Source of the DNA: Methanoculleus frigidifontis
Lineage (GTDB): Archaea > Halobacteriota > Methanomicrobia > Methanomicrobiales > Methanoculleaceae
Assembly (NCBI RefSeq): GCF_030464345.1
Contig: NZ_VCYH01000010.1
Span: 1-64,000, forward strand
Direction of reading: 5' to 3'
DNA: 64,000 nt
In this document: piece after piece, positions 24,876 to 33,501 of the stretch
Layout of the letters: each line of letters opens with the position of its first letter
How positions within the stretch are numbered: the first letter of the stretch is position 1
The notes under the pieces: model-generated
Told to the model about the DNA's origin: nothing
Seen by the model: the letters and a program-made list of their open reading frames with translations, nothing else
Databases searched by the model: none
Position numbers and translations under genes: made by a program

Positions 24876-26197
24876 GGGAGATAATCGACGACATCTTTGA
24901 TATTGAGGGCTCCGTCCTCATCACCGGCGTCCTGGTCGGCGGAAAACAGGTGGATATCGCGATCAGCGAAGCGGGAACCATCGTCGGGATTGACGAGAAG
25001 AACGGCGCACGGGACGCCGTCGAGGCCGAGATCGTCGTCGACGGGTCCGAGAGCATCGCCATACCGGGGCTCGTGAACACCCACACCCACGCGGCGATGA
25101 CCCTGCTGCGCGGCTACGCCGACGACATGCCGCTCCAGGACTGGCTGACGCAGAAGATCTGGCCGCTGGAGGCGCACCTCACCGGCGACGATGTCTACTG
25201 GGGCACGAAACTCGCGTGCCTCGAGATGATCCGCAGCGGCACCACCGCCTTCAACGACATGTACTTCTTCATGGATCGTGCCGCCGAGGCGACCGACGAG
25301 ATGGGGATCCGCGGCACCTTCGCCCACGGGTTCATCGATCTTTCGATGGAGGAGAAGCGGGAGGCCGAGATCAAAGCGACCGAAACCCTCGTCTCCCACA
25401 TCAAGGGGCTCGGCAACCCCCGGCTCACCGCCGCGGTCGGGCCGCACGCGGTCTACACCGTCTCCCCGGACGGCCTCTCCTGGTGCGCCGGGTATGCGAA
25501 AGAGCAGGATATCGGGATCCACATCCACGTCAGCGAGACCGAGAAAGAGGTCGTCGACTGCGTGGCGCAGTACGGCAAACGCCCGCCCGCGCTCCTCGAC
25601 GAATGCGGGTGCCTGACACCCCGCACCGTGGCGGCGCACTGCTGCTGGCTCGACGAGGCCGACTGCAGGCTCTTTGCAGAGCGTGGCGCCCACGCCTCAC
25701 ACAACCCGGCGAGCAACATGAAACTCGCCGTCGGGCGCGCCATGCCCTACCACCACCTGAAGGACGCCGGGGCGAACGTCTGCCTCGGGACCGACGGCTG
25801 CGCCTCGAACAACAACCTGGACATGCTCGAGGAGATGAAGATCGCAGCCCTCCTGCAGAAGTTCTCCTGGAACACGCAGACCCTGCTCCCCGCCGGCGAG
25901 GCCATCGGCATCGCGACCGCAGGCGGCGCCCGGGCGCTCGGCATCGGCCCAGGGACGCTGACCGTCGGCGCCCCCGCCGACATCGTGCTGATCGACCGGC
26001 GGAAGGCCTGCACGACCCCGCTCCACAACACCGACTCGAACCTCGCCTACGCCTGCAACGGGAGCGCCGTGCACACCGTGCTCTGCAGCGGCAGGTTCGT
26101 GATGTACGACCGGGTCGTGCCCGGCGAAGCCGCGATCCTGAAAGGTGCGGCACAGGCGGCCGCCGCCCTCGTGCAGCGGGCAGAAGAGGCGGAATAA
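24872..26197 (+). CDS. 5'-deoxyadenosine / methylthioadenosine / S-adenosylhomocysteine deaminase
   Basis: A 441-residue amidohydrolase. Metal ligands are His71 and His73 in NTHTHAAMTLLRGYADD, the later histidines in HVSETEKEV and AHCCWLDEAD, and the catalytic Asp in LGTDGCASNNNLDM. The N-L-D-M motif is diagnostic for MTA/SAH/5'-deoxyadenosine deaminases (MtaD/DadD). It hydrolyses the 6-amino group of the SAM by-products MTA, SAH and 5'-deoxyadenosine. Its ATG overlaps the stop of the phosphorylase gene (ATGA), so the two steps are translationally coupled. Confidence 0.92.
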   Translation: MREIIDDIFDIEGSVLITGVLVGGKQVDIAISEAGTIVGIDEKNGARDAVEAEIVVDGSESIAIPGLVNTHTHAAMTLLRGYADDMPLQDWLTQKIWPLEAHLTGDDVYWGTKLACLEMIRSGTTAFNDMYFFMDRAAEATDEMGIRGTFAHGFIDLSMEEKREAEIKATETLVSHIKGLGNPRLTAAVGPHAVYTVSPDGLSWCAGYAKEQDIGIHIHVSETEKEVVDCVAQYGKRPPALLDECGCLTPRTVAAHCCWLDEADCRLFAERGAHASHNPASNMKLAVGRAMPYHHLKDAGANVCLGTDGCASNNNLDMLEEMKIAALLQKFSWNTQTLLPAGEAIGIATAGGARALGIGPGTLTVGAPADIVLIDRRKACTTPLHNTDSNLAYACNGSAVHTVLCSGRFVMYDRVVPGEAAILKGAAQAAAALVQRAEEAE

Positions 26198-26202
26198 CTT
26201 TT

Positions 26203-27054
26203 TTATCGCGGCCGCCGCGACTGGCAGGGCACCCGGGCCTGGCAGAGGCCGCAGCTCGAGACCGGGATGCCGATCTCGCCCTCAGCAATGGGCGCCGCCG
26301 TCTCCAGGATATACGCAAAACACCGCTCCTTGTCGTGCCCCTCTGCAGAGATCGCGCCTGCGGGGCAGCGGCGGATGCAGGCGTCGCACCCTTTTTCGGT
26401 GAAGTGGAGGCAGTACTCGGTCCGGCTCTCGTAGGGGCGCGGCGTTGCGGGGGTATCGAGCAGAGCGACGACCGACCCGATGCGCACCGCCTTGCCCCGC
26501 TCCGTGATCAGGCCGTCGCAGAGGCCGAAGGTCCCGAGACCTGATGCGTAGGCGGCGTGCCGCTCCGACCAGCGGGAGGCGATACCGAACCGTTCTGAAG
26601 TCTCCTCCCGCCACGCCGGGAGCCTGACCGGGCCGACGGCCGGGTGTCCGGCGTCGGTGAGTGCCCGGGCGAGGTGGTCGCGGATCCGGTCGTTCACCAG
26701 CTCCCCGTAGTGCCGGGCAAGGCTCCAGCGGCGCGCGGGGAGGGACGCACACCTGCGCTGGTCCCGCTTCGTCGCGGCGGTCTGCGGCAGCGCCCAGACA
26801 ATGACGGCGAGATCGGATGCTGTACAGTCGAGGTCCGGAAACCCGGCGCGGAACGCCTCGAGCGGCGTCCAGTGAAACAGCCCGATCGTCTCCTGAAACT
26901 CCCTATAGAGCGGGTCGTCGCCGCGGGAGACACCGAGGAGCGGGCTCTCCCAGACAGGCTCCGCGGCATCCGGGCCGAGCCGGTTTGTATCCGGGTCTGC
27001 GAGGAGCGATCGGATCCCGGCAAGGATCTCCGCAAAATCGGGATTCGTCTGCAT
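26203..27054 (-). CDS. Iron-sulfur protein resembling epoxyqueuosine reductase
   Basis: A 283-residue protein with a C-terminal ferredoxin-like cluster CDACIRRCPAGAI plus a second group SCGLCQARVPC, preceded by a segment SRWSERHAAYASGLGTFG and SVVALLDTPATPRPY. This layout is shared with QueG and its relatives, which carry two [4Fe-4S] clusters and often bind cobalamin; the cobalamin part here is not clearly recognisable. In methanogens these homologues have no assigned substrate (archaea use archaeosine, not queuosine). It converges with the deaminase gene across a T-rich stretch. Confidence 0.8.
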   Translation of the reverse strand: MQTNPDFAEILAGIRSLLADPDTNRLGPDAAEPVWESPLLGVSRGDDPLYREFQETIGLFHWTPLEAFRAGFPDLDCTASDLAVIVWALPQTAATKRDQRRCASLPARRWSLARHYGELVNDRIRDHLARALTDAGHPAVGPVRLPAWREETSERFGIASRWSERHAAYASGLGTFGLCDGLITERGKAVRIGSVVALLDTPATPRPYESRTEYCLHFTEKGCDACIRRCPAGAISAEGHDKERCFAYILETAAPIAEGEIGIPVSSCGLCQARVPCQSRRPR

Positions 27055-27094
27055 GATGAACGATCCTTCTGCAGACTAAAAAAGGAAACGGCTG

Positions 27095-28795
27095 TTACGC
27101 CGTCTCGATCTTCGAGGCGGAGTCAAGACCGAGCTCTGCGATCGCCTGCTCCCGCATCTTGAACTTCTGGATCTTGCCTGAGATCGTCATCGGGAAGTCG
27201 TCGACGAACTTGATGTAGCGCGGGATCTTGAAGTGGGCGATCTTGCCGCGACAGAATTCGCGCACCGCATCCTCGGTCAGGGCAGCGCCGTCCTCGGTCT
27301 TGATCCAGGCCATCAGCTCCTCGCCGTACTTCTGGTCGGGAACGCCGATGACGTAGACGTCCGCGATATCGGGATGATTGTGGAGGAACTCCTCGATCTC
27401 GCGCGGGTAGATGTTCTCGCCGCCCCGGATCACCATGTCCTTGAGCCTGCCGACGATCCTGACGTAGTCCTCCTCGTCCATGGTGCCGAGGTCGCCGGTG
27501 TGGTTCCAGCCGTTGTCGTCGATGGTGGCATGGGTGGCGCTCGGGTTGTTGTAGTAGCAGCGCATCACGCAGTAGCCGCGGGCGCAGATCTCCCCGGTTT
27601 CGCCGCGGGGAACAATTTTCTTCGTGTTCGGGTCGACGATCTTGATCTCGGTGTGCGGGAACGGCCGGCCGACCGTCGAGACGCGCCGCTCCAGCGGGTC
27701 ATCGGTCGTCGTCATGGTGACGCCGGGGGAGGTCTCGGTCTGCCCGTAGACGATGACGATATCGGACATGTGCATCTCCTTGTTGACCTCACGCATCACC
27801 TCGATCGGGCAGGGAGAGCCGGCCATGATCCCGGTCCGGAGCGAATCGAGCCGGAACGAGGGGAACTCGGGGTGCGCGAGCTCGGCGATGAACATCGTCG
27901 GGACGCCGTGGACGGCGGTGCACTTCTCGTCCTGCAGCGTCTGGAGAACCGCCTCGGCGCTGAAGACCGGCGAGGGGAGCACCATCGTCGAGCCGTGGGT
28001 GACGCAGGCCATATTCGAGAGCACCATCCCGAAGCAGTGGTAGAACGGGACCGGGATGCAGAGCCGGTCTTTCTCGGAAAACTTCATCCCCTCGCCGATG
28101 ATGAACCCGTTGTTGAGGATATTGTGGTGCGTCAGCACGACGCCCTTCGGAAACCCGGTCGTCCCACTGGTGTACTGGATATTGATGGCGTCGTCGAAGT
28201 CGAGCGACGCCGCCCGCTCGGCGAGCTCGTCGGGGCTGATGTAGTTCGCCTTCTCGAGGAGTTCGTCCCAGGTGAACATCCCGTTGTAGGGAATGTCGCC
28301 GATAAAGACGACGTTCTGTAAGAACGGGAACTTCTCCGAGTTGATCCGGCCGGGCTTGCCCTCGAAGGCCTCCGGGCAGGCCTCGTAGAACATCCCGACG
28401 TAGTCGGAGGTCTTGAACCGCCCCTGGAGGAAGAGCGTCTGCACCTCCGACTGCTTGACGGCGTACTCGAACTCGTACGTCCGGTAGGCCGGGTTGATGT
28501 TCACCATGATCGCCCCGATCCTGGCGGTCGCGAACTGGACGAGCACCCACTCGGCGTAGTTGAGCGCCCAGATGCCGACGCGGTCGCCGCGCTCGACGTC
28601 GAGTGCCATGAGGGCGCGGGCGAGCGTGTCCACCCGGTCGAGGAACTCAGCGTAGGTCAACCGGACATCCTGGTGAACCGAGACGAGCGCCTCGTTTTCC
28701 GGGTATTTCTCCGCGATTCTGTTCAGCATTTCGCCGATGGTGATACCCTGCAGGGGGATATCCGAACTTCCGCACGCGTAGCTGCCCTCAGCCAT
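27095..28795 (-). CDS. AMP-forming acyl-CoA ligase
   Basis: A 566-residue member of the ANL adenylate-forming superfamily. The P-loop is [20 protein letters not shown]. Downstream are [14 protein letters not shown] (A5), [38 protein letters not shown] (A7/A8) and the catalytic Lys region [14 protein letters not shown] (A10). It activates a carboxylic acid with ATP and joins it to CoA, most like medium/long-chain fatty acyl-CoA ligases. A methanogen with such a gene might use it for scavenged fatty acids. The ATG at 28795 gives the full ANL N-terminus; it is divergent to tRNA-Trp. Confidence 0.93.
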   Translation of the reverse strand: MAEGSYACGSSDIPLQGITIGEMLNRIAEKYPENEALVSVHQDVRLTYAEFLDRVDTLARALMALDVERGDRVGIWALNYAEWVLVQFATARIGAIMVNINPAYRTYEFEYAVKQSEVQTLFLQGRFKTSDYVGMFYEACPEAFEGKPGRINSEKFPFLQNVVFIGDIPYNGMFTWDELLEKANYISPDELAERAASLDFDDAINIQYTSGTTGFPKGVVLTHHNILNNGFIIGEGMKFSEKDRLCIPVPFYHCFGMVLSNMACVTHGSTMVLPSPVFSAEAVLQTLQDEKCTAVHGVPTMFIAELAHPEFPSFRLDSLRTGIMAGSPCPIEVMREVNKEMHMSDIVIVYGQTETSPGVTMTTTDDPLERRVSTVGRPFPHTEIKIVDPNTKKIVPRGETGEICARGYCVMRCYYNNPSATHATIDDNGWNHTGDLGTMDEEDYVRIVGRLKDMVIRGGENIYPREIEEFLHNHPDIADVYVIGVPDQKYGEELMAWIKTEDGAALTEDAVREFCRGKIAHFKIPRYIKFVDDFPMTISGKIQKFKMREQAIAELGLDSASKIETA

Positions 28796-28850
28796 CCTAT
28801 ATGAATGAGAAGCAGGAGAAGTAAATGGTTACCGCTTTGGCATAACGCAA

Positions 28851-28860
28851 TCATTAATAC
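28851..28860 (+). promoter_or_regulatory. TATA box of tRNA-Trp
   Basis: TCATTAATAC lies about 30-38 bases before the 5' end of the tRNA, a normal archaeal tRNA promoter distance. Confidence 0.5.
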
Positions 28861-28888
28861 GCCGGGACTGCAATGTAATAGAGTACGT

Positions 28889-29040
28889 GGGGTCGTGGCC
28901 TAGTCAGGAATGGCGACGGGCTCCAGCGGTCTTTGCAGGTGATGAACAATGGGTCTCCTGATACCGGATGATGACCCGTTGGAGCACTGATGCATGTCGG
29001 AGAGACCCGTCGATCGTGAGTTCAAATCTCACCGACCCCA
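28889..29040 (+). tRNA. tRNA-Trp (anticodon CCA) with a 78-base intron
   Basis: The acceptor GGGGTCG pairs with CGACCCC, the discriminator is A and CCA is not encoded. The anticodon stem ACGGG/CCCGT encloses the loop CTCCAGA, whose CCA anticodon (28923-28925) reads the Trp codon. The intron (28927-29004) sits after position 37, the standard archaeal site, and would be removed by the tRNA splicing endonuclease at a bulge-helix-bulge. The T arm is GTGAG-TTCAAAT-CTCAC. Confidence 0.96.
28927..29004 (+). ncRNA. Box C/D guide RNA inside the tRNA-Trp intron
   Basis: The intron has all four boxes in order: C (GTGATGA, 28939-28945), D' (CTGA, 28958-28961), C' (TGATGA, 28969-28974) and D (CTGA, 28987-28990). 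The guide before D contains TGGAGC, complementary to GCTCCA of the 5' exon; the fifth base upstream of box D pairs with C34. The guide before D' contains GGGTCTC, complementary to GAGACCC at the 3' splice region; the fifth base pairs with C39. These are the 2'-O-methylation sites known for euryarchaeal tRNA-Trp. Confidence 0.93.
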
Positions 29041-29158
29041 CATTCTGTGAACGCCTTTTCTCGAACCTTTTCATACTCTCCTTCGCGCAGCGATGCGCCC
29101 GCAAAACCGGTGAAAAGACAGGGTCTTTGATTGCAGGGACCGGTGCCGATGCTGGCGT

Positions 29159-29170
29159 GTTAATATAATA
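29159..29170 (+). promoter_or_regulatory. TATA box of fae-hps
   Basis: GTTAATATAATA lies about 45 bases before the ATG at 29210, with an AAGGGG ribosome site at about 29197-29202. Confidence 0.5.
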
Positions 29171-29209
29171 TGCCTTCCTAATATGAGGGCAGCAGTAAGG
29201 GGACAATAT

Positions 29210-30391
29210 ATGTATCTTATTGGTGAAGCACTTGTTGGAGAAGGCGCAGAACTTGCGCACATCGATTTAATTCTCGGGGATAAGAACGGAGCCGTCGGGC
29301 AGGCGTTTGCGAACGCGTTCTCGCAGATGTCGGCCGGCCACACGCCCCTCCTCGGCGTTGTGCGGCCGAACCTGATGACGAAGCCGGCGACGCTCGTCAT
29401 CCCGAAGGTGACGCTGAAGAAGGAGGCGCAGGTAAACCAGATCTTCGGCCCCATGCAGGCCGCGGTCGCAAAAGCGGTCGCCGACGCCGTTGAGGAAGGC
29501 GTCTTCGAAGGGATCGACCTCGAGGAGACCGTCATCCTGGCGAGCGTCTTTCTGCACCCCGCCGCAGCGGACTACAACAAGATCTACCGGTTCAACTACG
29601 GCGCGATGAAACTCGCTCTCCGCCGGGCGCTCGACCGGTTTCCCGACGAGGAGACGCTCCTCCACGAGAAGGACCGTGCCGCGCACGCCGTCATGGGATT
29701 CAAGGTTCAGCGGCTCTGGGACCCGCCCTACCTCCAGGTCGCGATGGACCTCGTGGATATGCGGCACGTGGAGCGGGTGCTCGCCGAGCTGCCCCAGAAC
29801 GACCACCTCCTGATCGAGGCGGGAACCCCGCTGATCAAGAAGTTCGGCCTCTCGGTGATCGGTGAGATCCGGAAATACCGGCCGAACGCCTTCATCATCG
29901 CCGACTTAAAGACCCTCGACACCGGCAACCTCGAGGCACGGATGGCCGCCGACGCCGGCGCCGACGCGGTCGTGATCTCGGGCCTTGCACCCGTCTCGAC
30001 GATCGAAAAAGCGATCAAGGAGACGAAGAAGACCGGCATCTACACCGTCGTCGACATGCTGAACGTCGACGACCCGGTCGCTCTCATCGAGAGCCTCGCC
30101 GTCAAGCCCGACATCGTCGAGCTCCACCGGGCGATCGACGCCGAGGGAAGCGAGCACGCCTGGGGCAACATCCCCGCCATCAAGGAGGCCGGCGGCAAAC
30201 GGATGCTCGTCGCCACCGCGGGCGGCATCCGGCAGAACGTCGTGAAGACGGCGCTCGCCTCCGGTGCGGACATCCTGGTCGTCGGCCGCGCCATCACCGC
30301 GAGCAAGAACATCCACCACGCCGCCGAGGAGTTCCTCGAGGAACTCAGCCAGGAAGAGATCGACCAGTTCCGGATTATGACGGATTTCTAA
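29210..30391 (+). CDS. fae-hps: Bifunctional formaldehyde-activating enzyme / 3-hexulose-6-phosphate synthase
   Basis: A 393-residue fusion. The N-terminal domain (about 1-165) is Fae: IGEALVGEGAELAHIDLILGDK with the catalytic His17, and GHTPLLGVVRPNLMTKP; it condenses formaldehyde with tetrahydromethanopterin. The C-terminal domain (about 170-390) is a hexulose-6-phosphate synthase barrel: FIIADLKTLDTG, GADAVVISGLAP, VDMLNVDDP, VELHRAIDAEG and VATAGGIRQNVV. In methanogens the enzyme is thought to release formaldehyde while making ribulose-5-phosphate. The second ATG (29210) is preferred over 29183 because of the ribosome site and the family N-terminus. Confidence 0.95.
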   Translation: MYLIGEALVGEGAELAHIDLILGDKNGAVGQAFANAFSQMSAGHTPLLGVVRPNLMTKPATLVIPKVTLKKEAQVNQIFGPMQAAVAKAVADAVEEGVFEGIDLEETVILASVFLHPAAADYNKIYRFNYGAMKLALRRALDRFPDEETLLHEKDRAAHAVMGFKVQRLWDPPYLQVAMDLVDMRHVERVLAELPQNDHLLIEAGTPLIKKFGLSVIGEIRKYRPNAFIIADLKTLDTGNLEARMAADAGADAVVISGLAPVSTIEKAIKETKKTGIYTVVDMLNVDDPVALIESLAVKPDIVELHRAIDAEGSEHAWGNIPAIKEAGGKRMLVATAGGIRQNVVKTALASGADILVVGRAITASKNIHHAAEEFLEELSQEEIDQFRIMTDF

Positions 30392-30406
30392 ACCCTTCCA
30401 TACGTC

Positions 30407-30412
30407 TTTTTT
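30407..30412 (+). terminator. Oligo-T terminator after fae-hps
   Basis: A run of six T 16 bases after the stop codon, between converging genes; archaeal transcription typically ends at such runs. Confidence 0.4.
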
Positions 30413-30456
30413 ATCATCGATACAAAAACAGAGGGTAAGGGTCTCTGTCGCCGCCT

Positions 30457-31509
30457 CTAAGGCCTCTGCCCGCCCGGAATCGACTGAACTGCCGGCTCCG
30501 GCGGCAGCCTCTCTTCAGCGCCGGGCACCTCCCGCGAGGGGGCGGAGAGGCCGAACTCAGGGAGGACATTGTCGCGCATGAAGGTGATGAACTCCTGCTG
30601 GTTCGGCCCCACCTGGTTGATGACGACCCGGTCGTAGCCCATGTCGCTGGCCCTCCCAATCTTGTCGATGAGCGGGCGGGCTTCGGATGTGCAGAGGACA
30701 TTCTGTGCGACGTCGTCGGGCGTCACCATCTTCGCCAGTTCCTCAAAGTGCGTCGGCGTCGGCATCACCCAGTTCAGCTCGCCCTGGTTCGCGGCGACGG
30801 GGAACCACGCATACGCGATCTCTTTCGCCCGCCTCTCGTCCCGGTCGTAGCAGACCGCAAACTCGAGCATGGCAGGTTTTCCCTCGCCGCCGGAAGAGCG
30901 GAACGCATCAAGCACCTCGCCGGGCATCTGCTCGAAATGGATCAGCCCGTCGGCGATATCGCCTGCGGTCTGTGCCGCCGTCGTCCCCTGCGCCGCCATC
31001 AGGATACGCGGCGGGCTCTCCGGCAGCTCGAAGACCTGGGCGTTGTCGATCATGTAGAATGCACCGTAGTAGTCGTGCATGCCGCCGCTCCAGAGGGTGC
31101 GGATGATATCCACCGCCTCGCGGAGCATGGCGAGGCGGACGTTCTCCGAGGACGGGAAACAGGCGCCGGTGATATGCTCGTTGAGCGCCTCGCCGGTGCC
31201 GACGCCGAGCTCGAACCGACCCGGGAGCATCACCGCAGCGGTCGCCGCGGCCTGAGCGACGATCGCCGGGTGGTAGCGGATCGTCGGGCAGGTGATCCCG
31301 GTCGAGACCGGTATCTGCTCCGTGGCCCCCGCGACCGCACCGATGATCGTCCAGGCAAACCCGGCATGCCCCTGCCGACCCGTCCAGGGGTGGTAGTGGT
31401 CGGTGATGTTTACAAACGAGAAGCCTGCGGCTTCCGCCTGTTTTGCGTTCTGCACGAGTTCCAGCGGGTTGTGCGCTTCGGTAAAGAGTTTGTAGCCGAT
31501 TTCAACCAT
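30457..31509 (-). CDS. F420-dependent oxidoreductase, G6PDH-family (luciferase-like)
   Basis: A 350-residue TIM-barrel flavin/F420 enzyme: YKLFTEAHNPLELVQNAKQAEAAGFSF, NITDHYHPWTGRQGHAGFAWTIIGA, TCPTIRYHPAIVAQAAAT and LGVGTGEALNEH. This fits the F420-dependent glucose-6-phosphate-dehydrogenase-like subgroup. Methanogens have abundant F420, so hydride transfer to or from F420 is likely; the substrate is unknown. The C-terminal tail is Pro/Glu rich. The ATG at 31509 is preferred over an upstream one 13 codons earlier because family proteins start just before the first beta-strand. Confidence 0.88.
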   Translation of the reverse strand: MVEIGYKLFTEAHNPLELVQNAKQAEAAGFSFVNITDHYHPWTGRQGHAGFAWTIIGAVAGATEQIPVSTGITCPTIRYHPAIVAQAAATAAVMLPGRFELGVGTGEALNEHITGACFPSSENVRLAMLREAVDIIRTLWSGGMHDYYGAFYMIDNAQVFELPESPPRILMAAQGTTAAQTAGDIADGLIHFEQMPGEVLDAFRSSGGEGKPAMLEFAVCYDRDERRAKEIAYAWFPVAANQGELNWVMPTPTHFEELAKMVTPDDVAQNVLCTSEARPLIDKIGRASDMGYDRVVINQVGPNQQEFITFMRDNVLPEFGLSAPSREVPGAEERLPPEPAVQSIPGGQRP

Positions 31510-31678
31510 ACATATCTCCCCGATATCGTCGTTCTTCCGCGTCCGCACCGCTGCTCCGGCCGCACCGGGCCGGGAGGGGCGGGAGCGATGTCTGACAGTG
31601 CCGGCGAGGGATAAATGTTTCCCCGGTGCCGGGAGCAGTACCGGAACGCTTTAGACTATCGTTGCGCAATGCTCCGTT

Positions 31679-32473
31679 ATGCACAGAGCGATCCTTCGAC
31701 TCTCCCTCTTCCTGCTGGTGTTTGCCGCACTGCTGATTGCCGGATGCACCGATGACGGTGCGACCACCGGGCCGCAGACCGCGGCGACGACACTGCCGAC
31801 GACACTGCCGACGACGGAGCCCACGGAGCAGGCGACGACACTCCAGACCCCTGTGCCGTCGCCGATAACGCCGTATACGCCGGAGTACCAGGCAGGCGAC
31901 CTCCTGGCGTCCCCCGGCGGAGCGGAACGCCGGCTGATCACCGCCGTCAACACGACTGACGGGACTTACCGGCTCGAGAGCGTCCTCGGGAGCGGGGACG
32001 ACGCGTACGTCCCGTACGGGAACGGTTCACGCGGCACCTGGACTTATGCACGGGCATTCGATGGCAGCGGCGTCGTCCAGGAGCGGATCGTCATGCAGAT
32101 ACCCGTCAAAGACGCGACAGGAGACGTGACAGGAGGCCTCATCTACGACACCCCAGCGGCGATGCGACCTGTCGACCCCTCGCCGCAATTGCTGACCGGC
32201 GAGGTGGACTACGTTCTTGCGATCACCTACACCGGGGAGGTGCGGATCTACGCCGAACTCGACGGCATCTCGCCGTCGGAGTGGACGGCGACCATTGACG
32301 GGTACGAAGCGTTCCCGCTCGGTACGGGCAGAGGCGCATACGTGACGGTGAAGAAGGCCGCGCCGGTCTCGGGAGTCCTGCACGCCACCCTGGTCGCCGA
32401 CGGCGTCGTGGTGGACGAATCGGAGAACGACAGCCCGCGCGCGCTCCTCTCCCTCTCCTTCACGACCCAATAA
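31679..32473 (+). CDS. Secreted lipoprotein of unknown function
   Basis: A 264-residue protein with a signal peptide and lipobox LLIAGC (Cys23), then a Thr/Pro-rich low-complexity linker (repeats of TTLPTT and similar), typical of exported methanogen surface proteins. The rest is beta-rich with no recognisable family (YRLESVLGSGDDAYVPYG, VDYVLAITYTGEVRIYAEL). Its last 14 bases overlap the 3' end of the opposite gene. Confidence 0.75.
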   Translation: MHRAILRLSLFLLVFAALLIAGCTDDGATTGPQTAATTLPTTLPTTEPTEQATTLQTPVPSPITPYTPEYQAGDLLASPGGAERRLITAVNTTDGTYRLESVLGSGDDAYVPYGNGSRGTWTYARAFDGSGVVQERIVMQIPVKDATGDVTGGLIYDTPAAMRPVDPSPQLLTGEVDYVLAITYTGEVRIYAELDGISPSEWTATIDGYEAFPLGTGRGAYVTVKKAAPVSGVLHATLVADGVVVDESENDSPRALLSLSFTTQ

Positions 32474-33170
32474 ACCGCATCCCCGGCCATATGGCCGTCA
32501 CCCGGATATCGTCGATGACCGCGGCGTCAGGGAGATCCCCCGGCGCCCAGGTTGACCCGCCGCCGATGCGGAGAGCGATGGAATCGTCCGGCCCGATCGT
32601 CTCGCCGGAGAGTGTCCGCAGAGGAGCCGAACCGAGGTACCGGTCATCGATCCAGACCGACTGGCGCGATGTATTACGGTAGTAGCAGATGGCGAATTTG
32701 TGCCATTCCAGCGGCCTGACAACAGGCTTTGGGGAGTAGAGACGGTGATTCCCGGATTCGTTCCACTGGTTATAGCCGATCCGGCCGCCCTCGATCACCT
32801 GCAGCGAGTAGAGGAGCGACTCTTTCCCCGGGATCTCCCCGAGCACGTACAGGCCGCTGCAGGTCAGGGTGCCGAGTTTGTTTGTCTTAAACCATCCCTC
32901 GACCCGGTAACTGCCTGTATAGTTCAACATCCTGGTGATCTGCCTGCCGGGCGCATCGACCTCCCCCCCGGCGATGCAGACTGCAGCGTAGTCTCCGCTA
33001 TGGGCATCGTCCGTGATTCCCCACCGGCACCCGATCTCATCCCAGTTCTCGAACGTCCCTGTCTCGAAGGAGTCTTCGAAGAGCAGGAGCGGGACGTTTG
33101 TCGCCGAAACGGGGATCGCGAGGACTGCGGCAGCGATTAGGAGCGGCAGGCATGCGTGCCAATCCATCAT
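32460..33170 (-). CDS. Secreted protein with concanavalin A-like lectin/glucanase fold
   Basis: A 236-residue protein with a Sec signal peptide (LLIAAAVLAIPVSA). The mature part, LLFEDSFETGTFENWDEIG, SYRVEGWFKTNK, LEWHKFAICYYRNTSRQSVWIDDRYLG and AVIDDIRVT, is the jelly-roll pattern of LamG/ConA-like domains that bind carbohydrate or act in surface adhesion. No catalytic pair of acids is obvious, so binding is more likely than hydrolysis. It converges with the lipoprotein gene, with which it overlaps by 14 bases. Confidence 0.75.
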   Translation of the reverse strand: MMDWHACLPLLIAAAVLAIPVSATNVPLLLFEDSFETGTFENWDEIGCRWGITDDAHSGDYAAVCIAGGEVDAPGRQITRMLNYTGSYRVEGWFKTNKLGTLTCSGLYVLGEIPGKESLLYSLQVIEGGRIGYNQWNESGNHRLYSPKPVVRPLEWHKFAICYYRNTSRQSVWIDDRYLGSAPLRTLSGETIGPDDSIALRIGGGSTWAPGDLPDAAVIDDIRVTAIWPGMRFIGS

Positions 33171-33501
33171 CTTCCTGCATTCAGGACATACGGGGAGGTA
33201 TACCTGTCGGTGCAGAACGTCCGGCGAAAGGGCACCGCTTCAGAAGAGAACGGAAGATCCGTCCCGGTGAGTCCCACCGAAGATGCGCCGTCACGATTCG
33301 TCATGCGTTTACTGCCGGAAACCGTCGATACGGGCTTTCGGGTGCGGCCGATGAACAATGCCATCCCGCTTCGACGACATCCTCGTGAGGGGCGCGCTCC
33401 TCCCCCCGCACGCGATTGCCCCGACAGCCCCCGGATCGGGGGTGGCTATCAAGCACCTCCACAAAACGTGCCGGGCGGTTCCTGGAGGGCCGCAAAAAAG
33501 G
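33171..33501. other. Intergenic region without a supported gene
   Basis: About 330 bases. Short open frames here lack recognisable domains. It probably holds the promoter of the minus-strand secreted protein and the 3' flank of mptG. I see no repeat or RNA gene. Confidence 0.4.
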
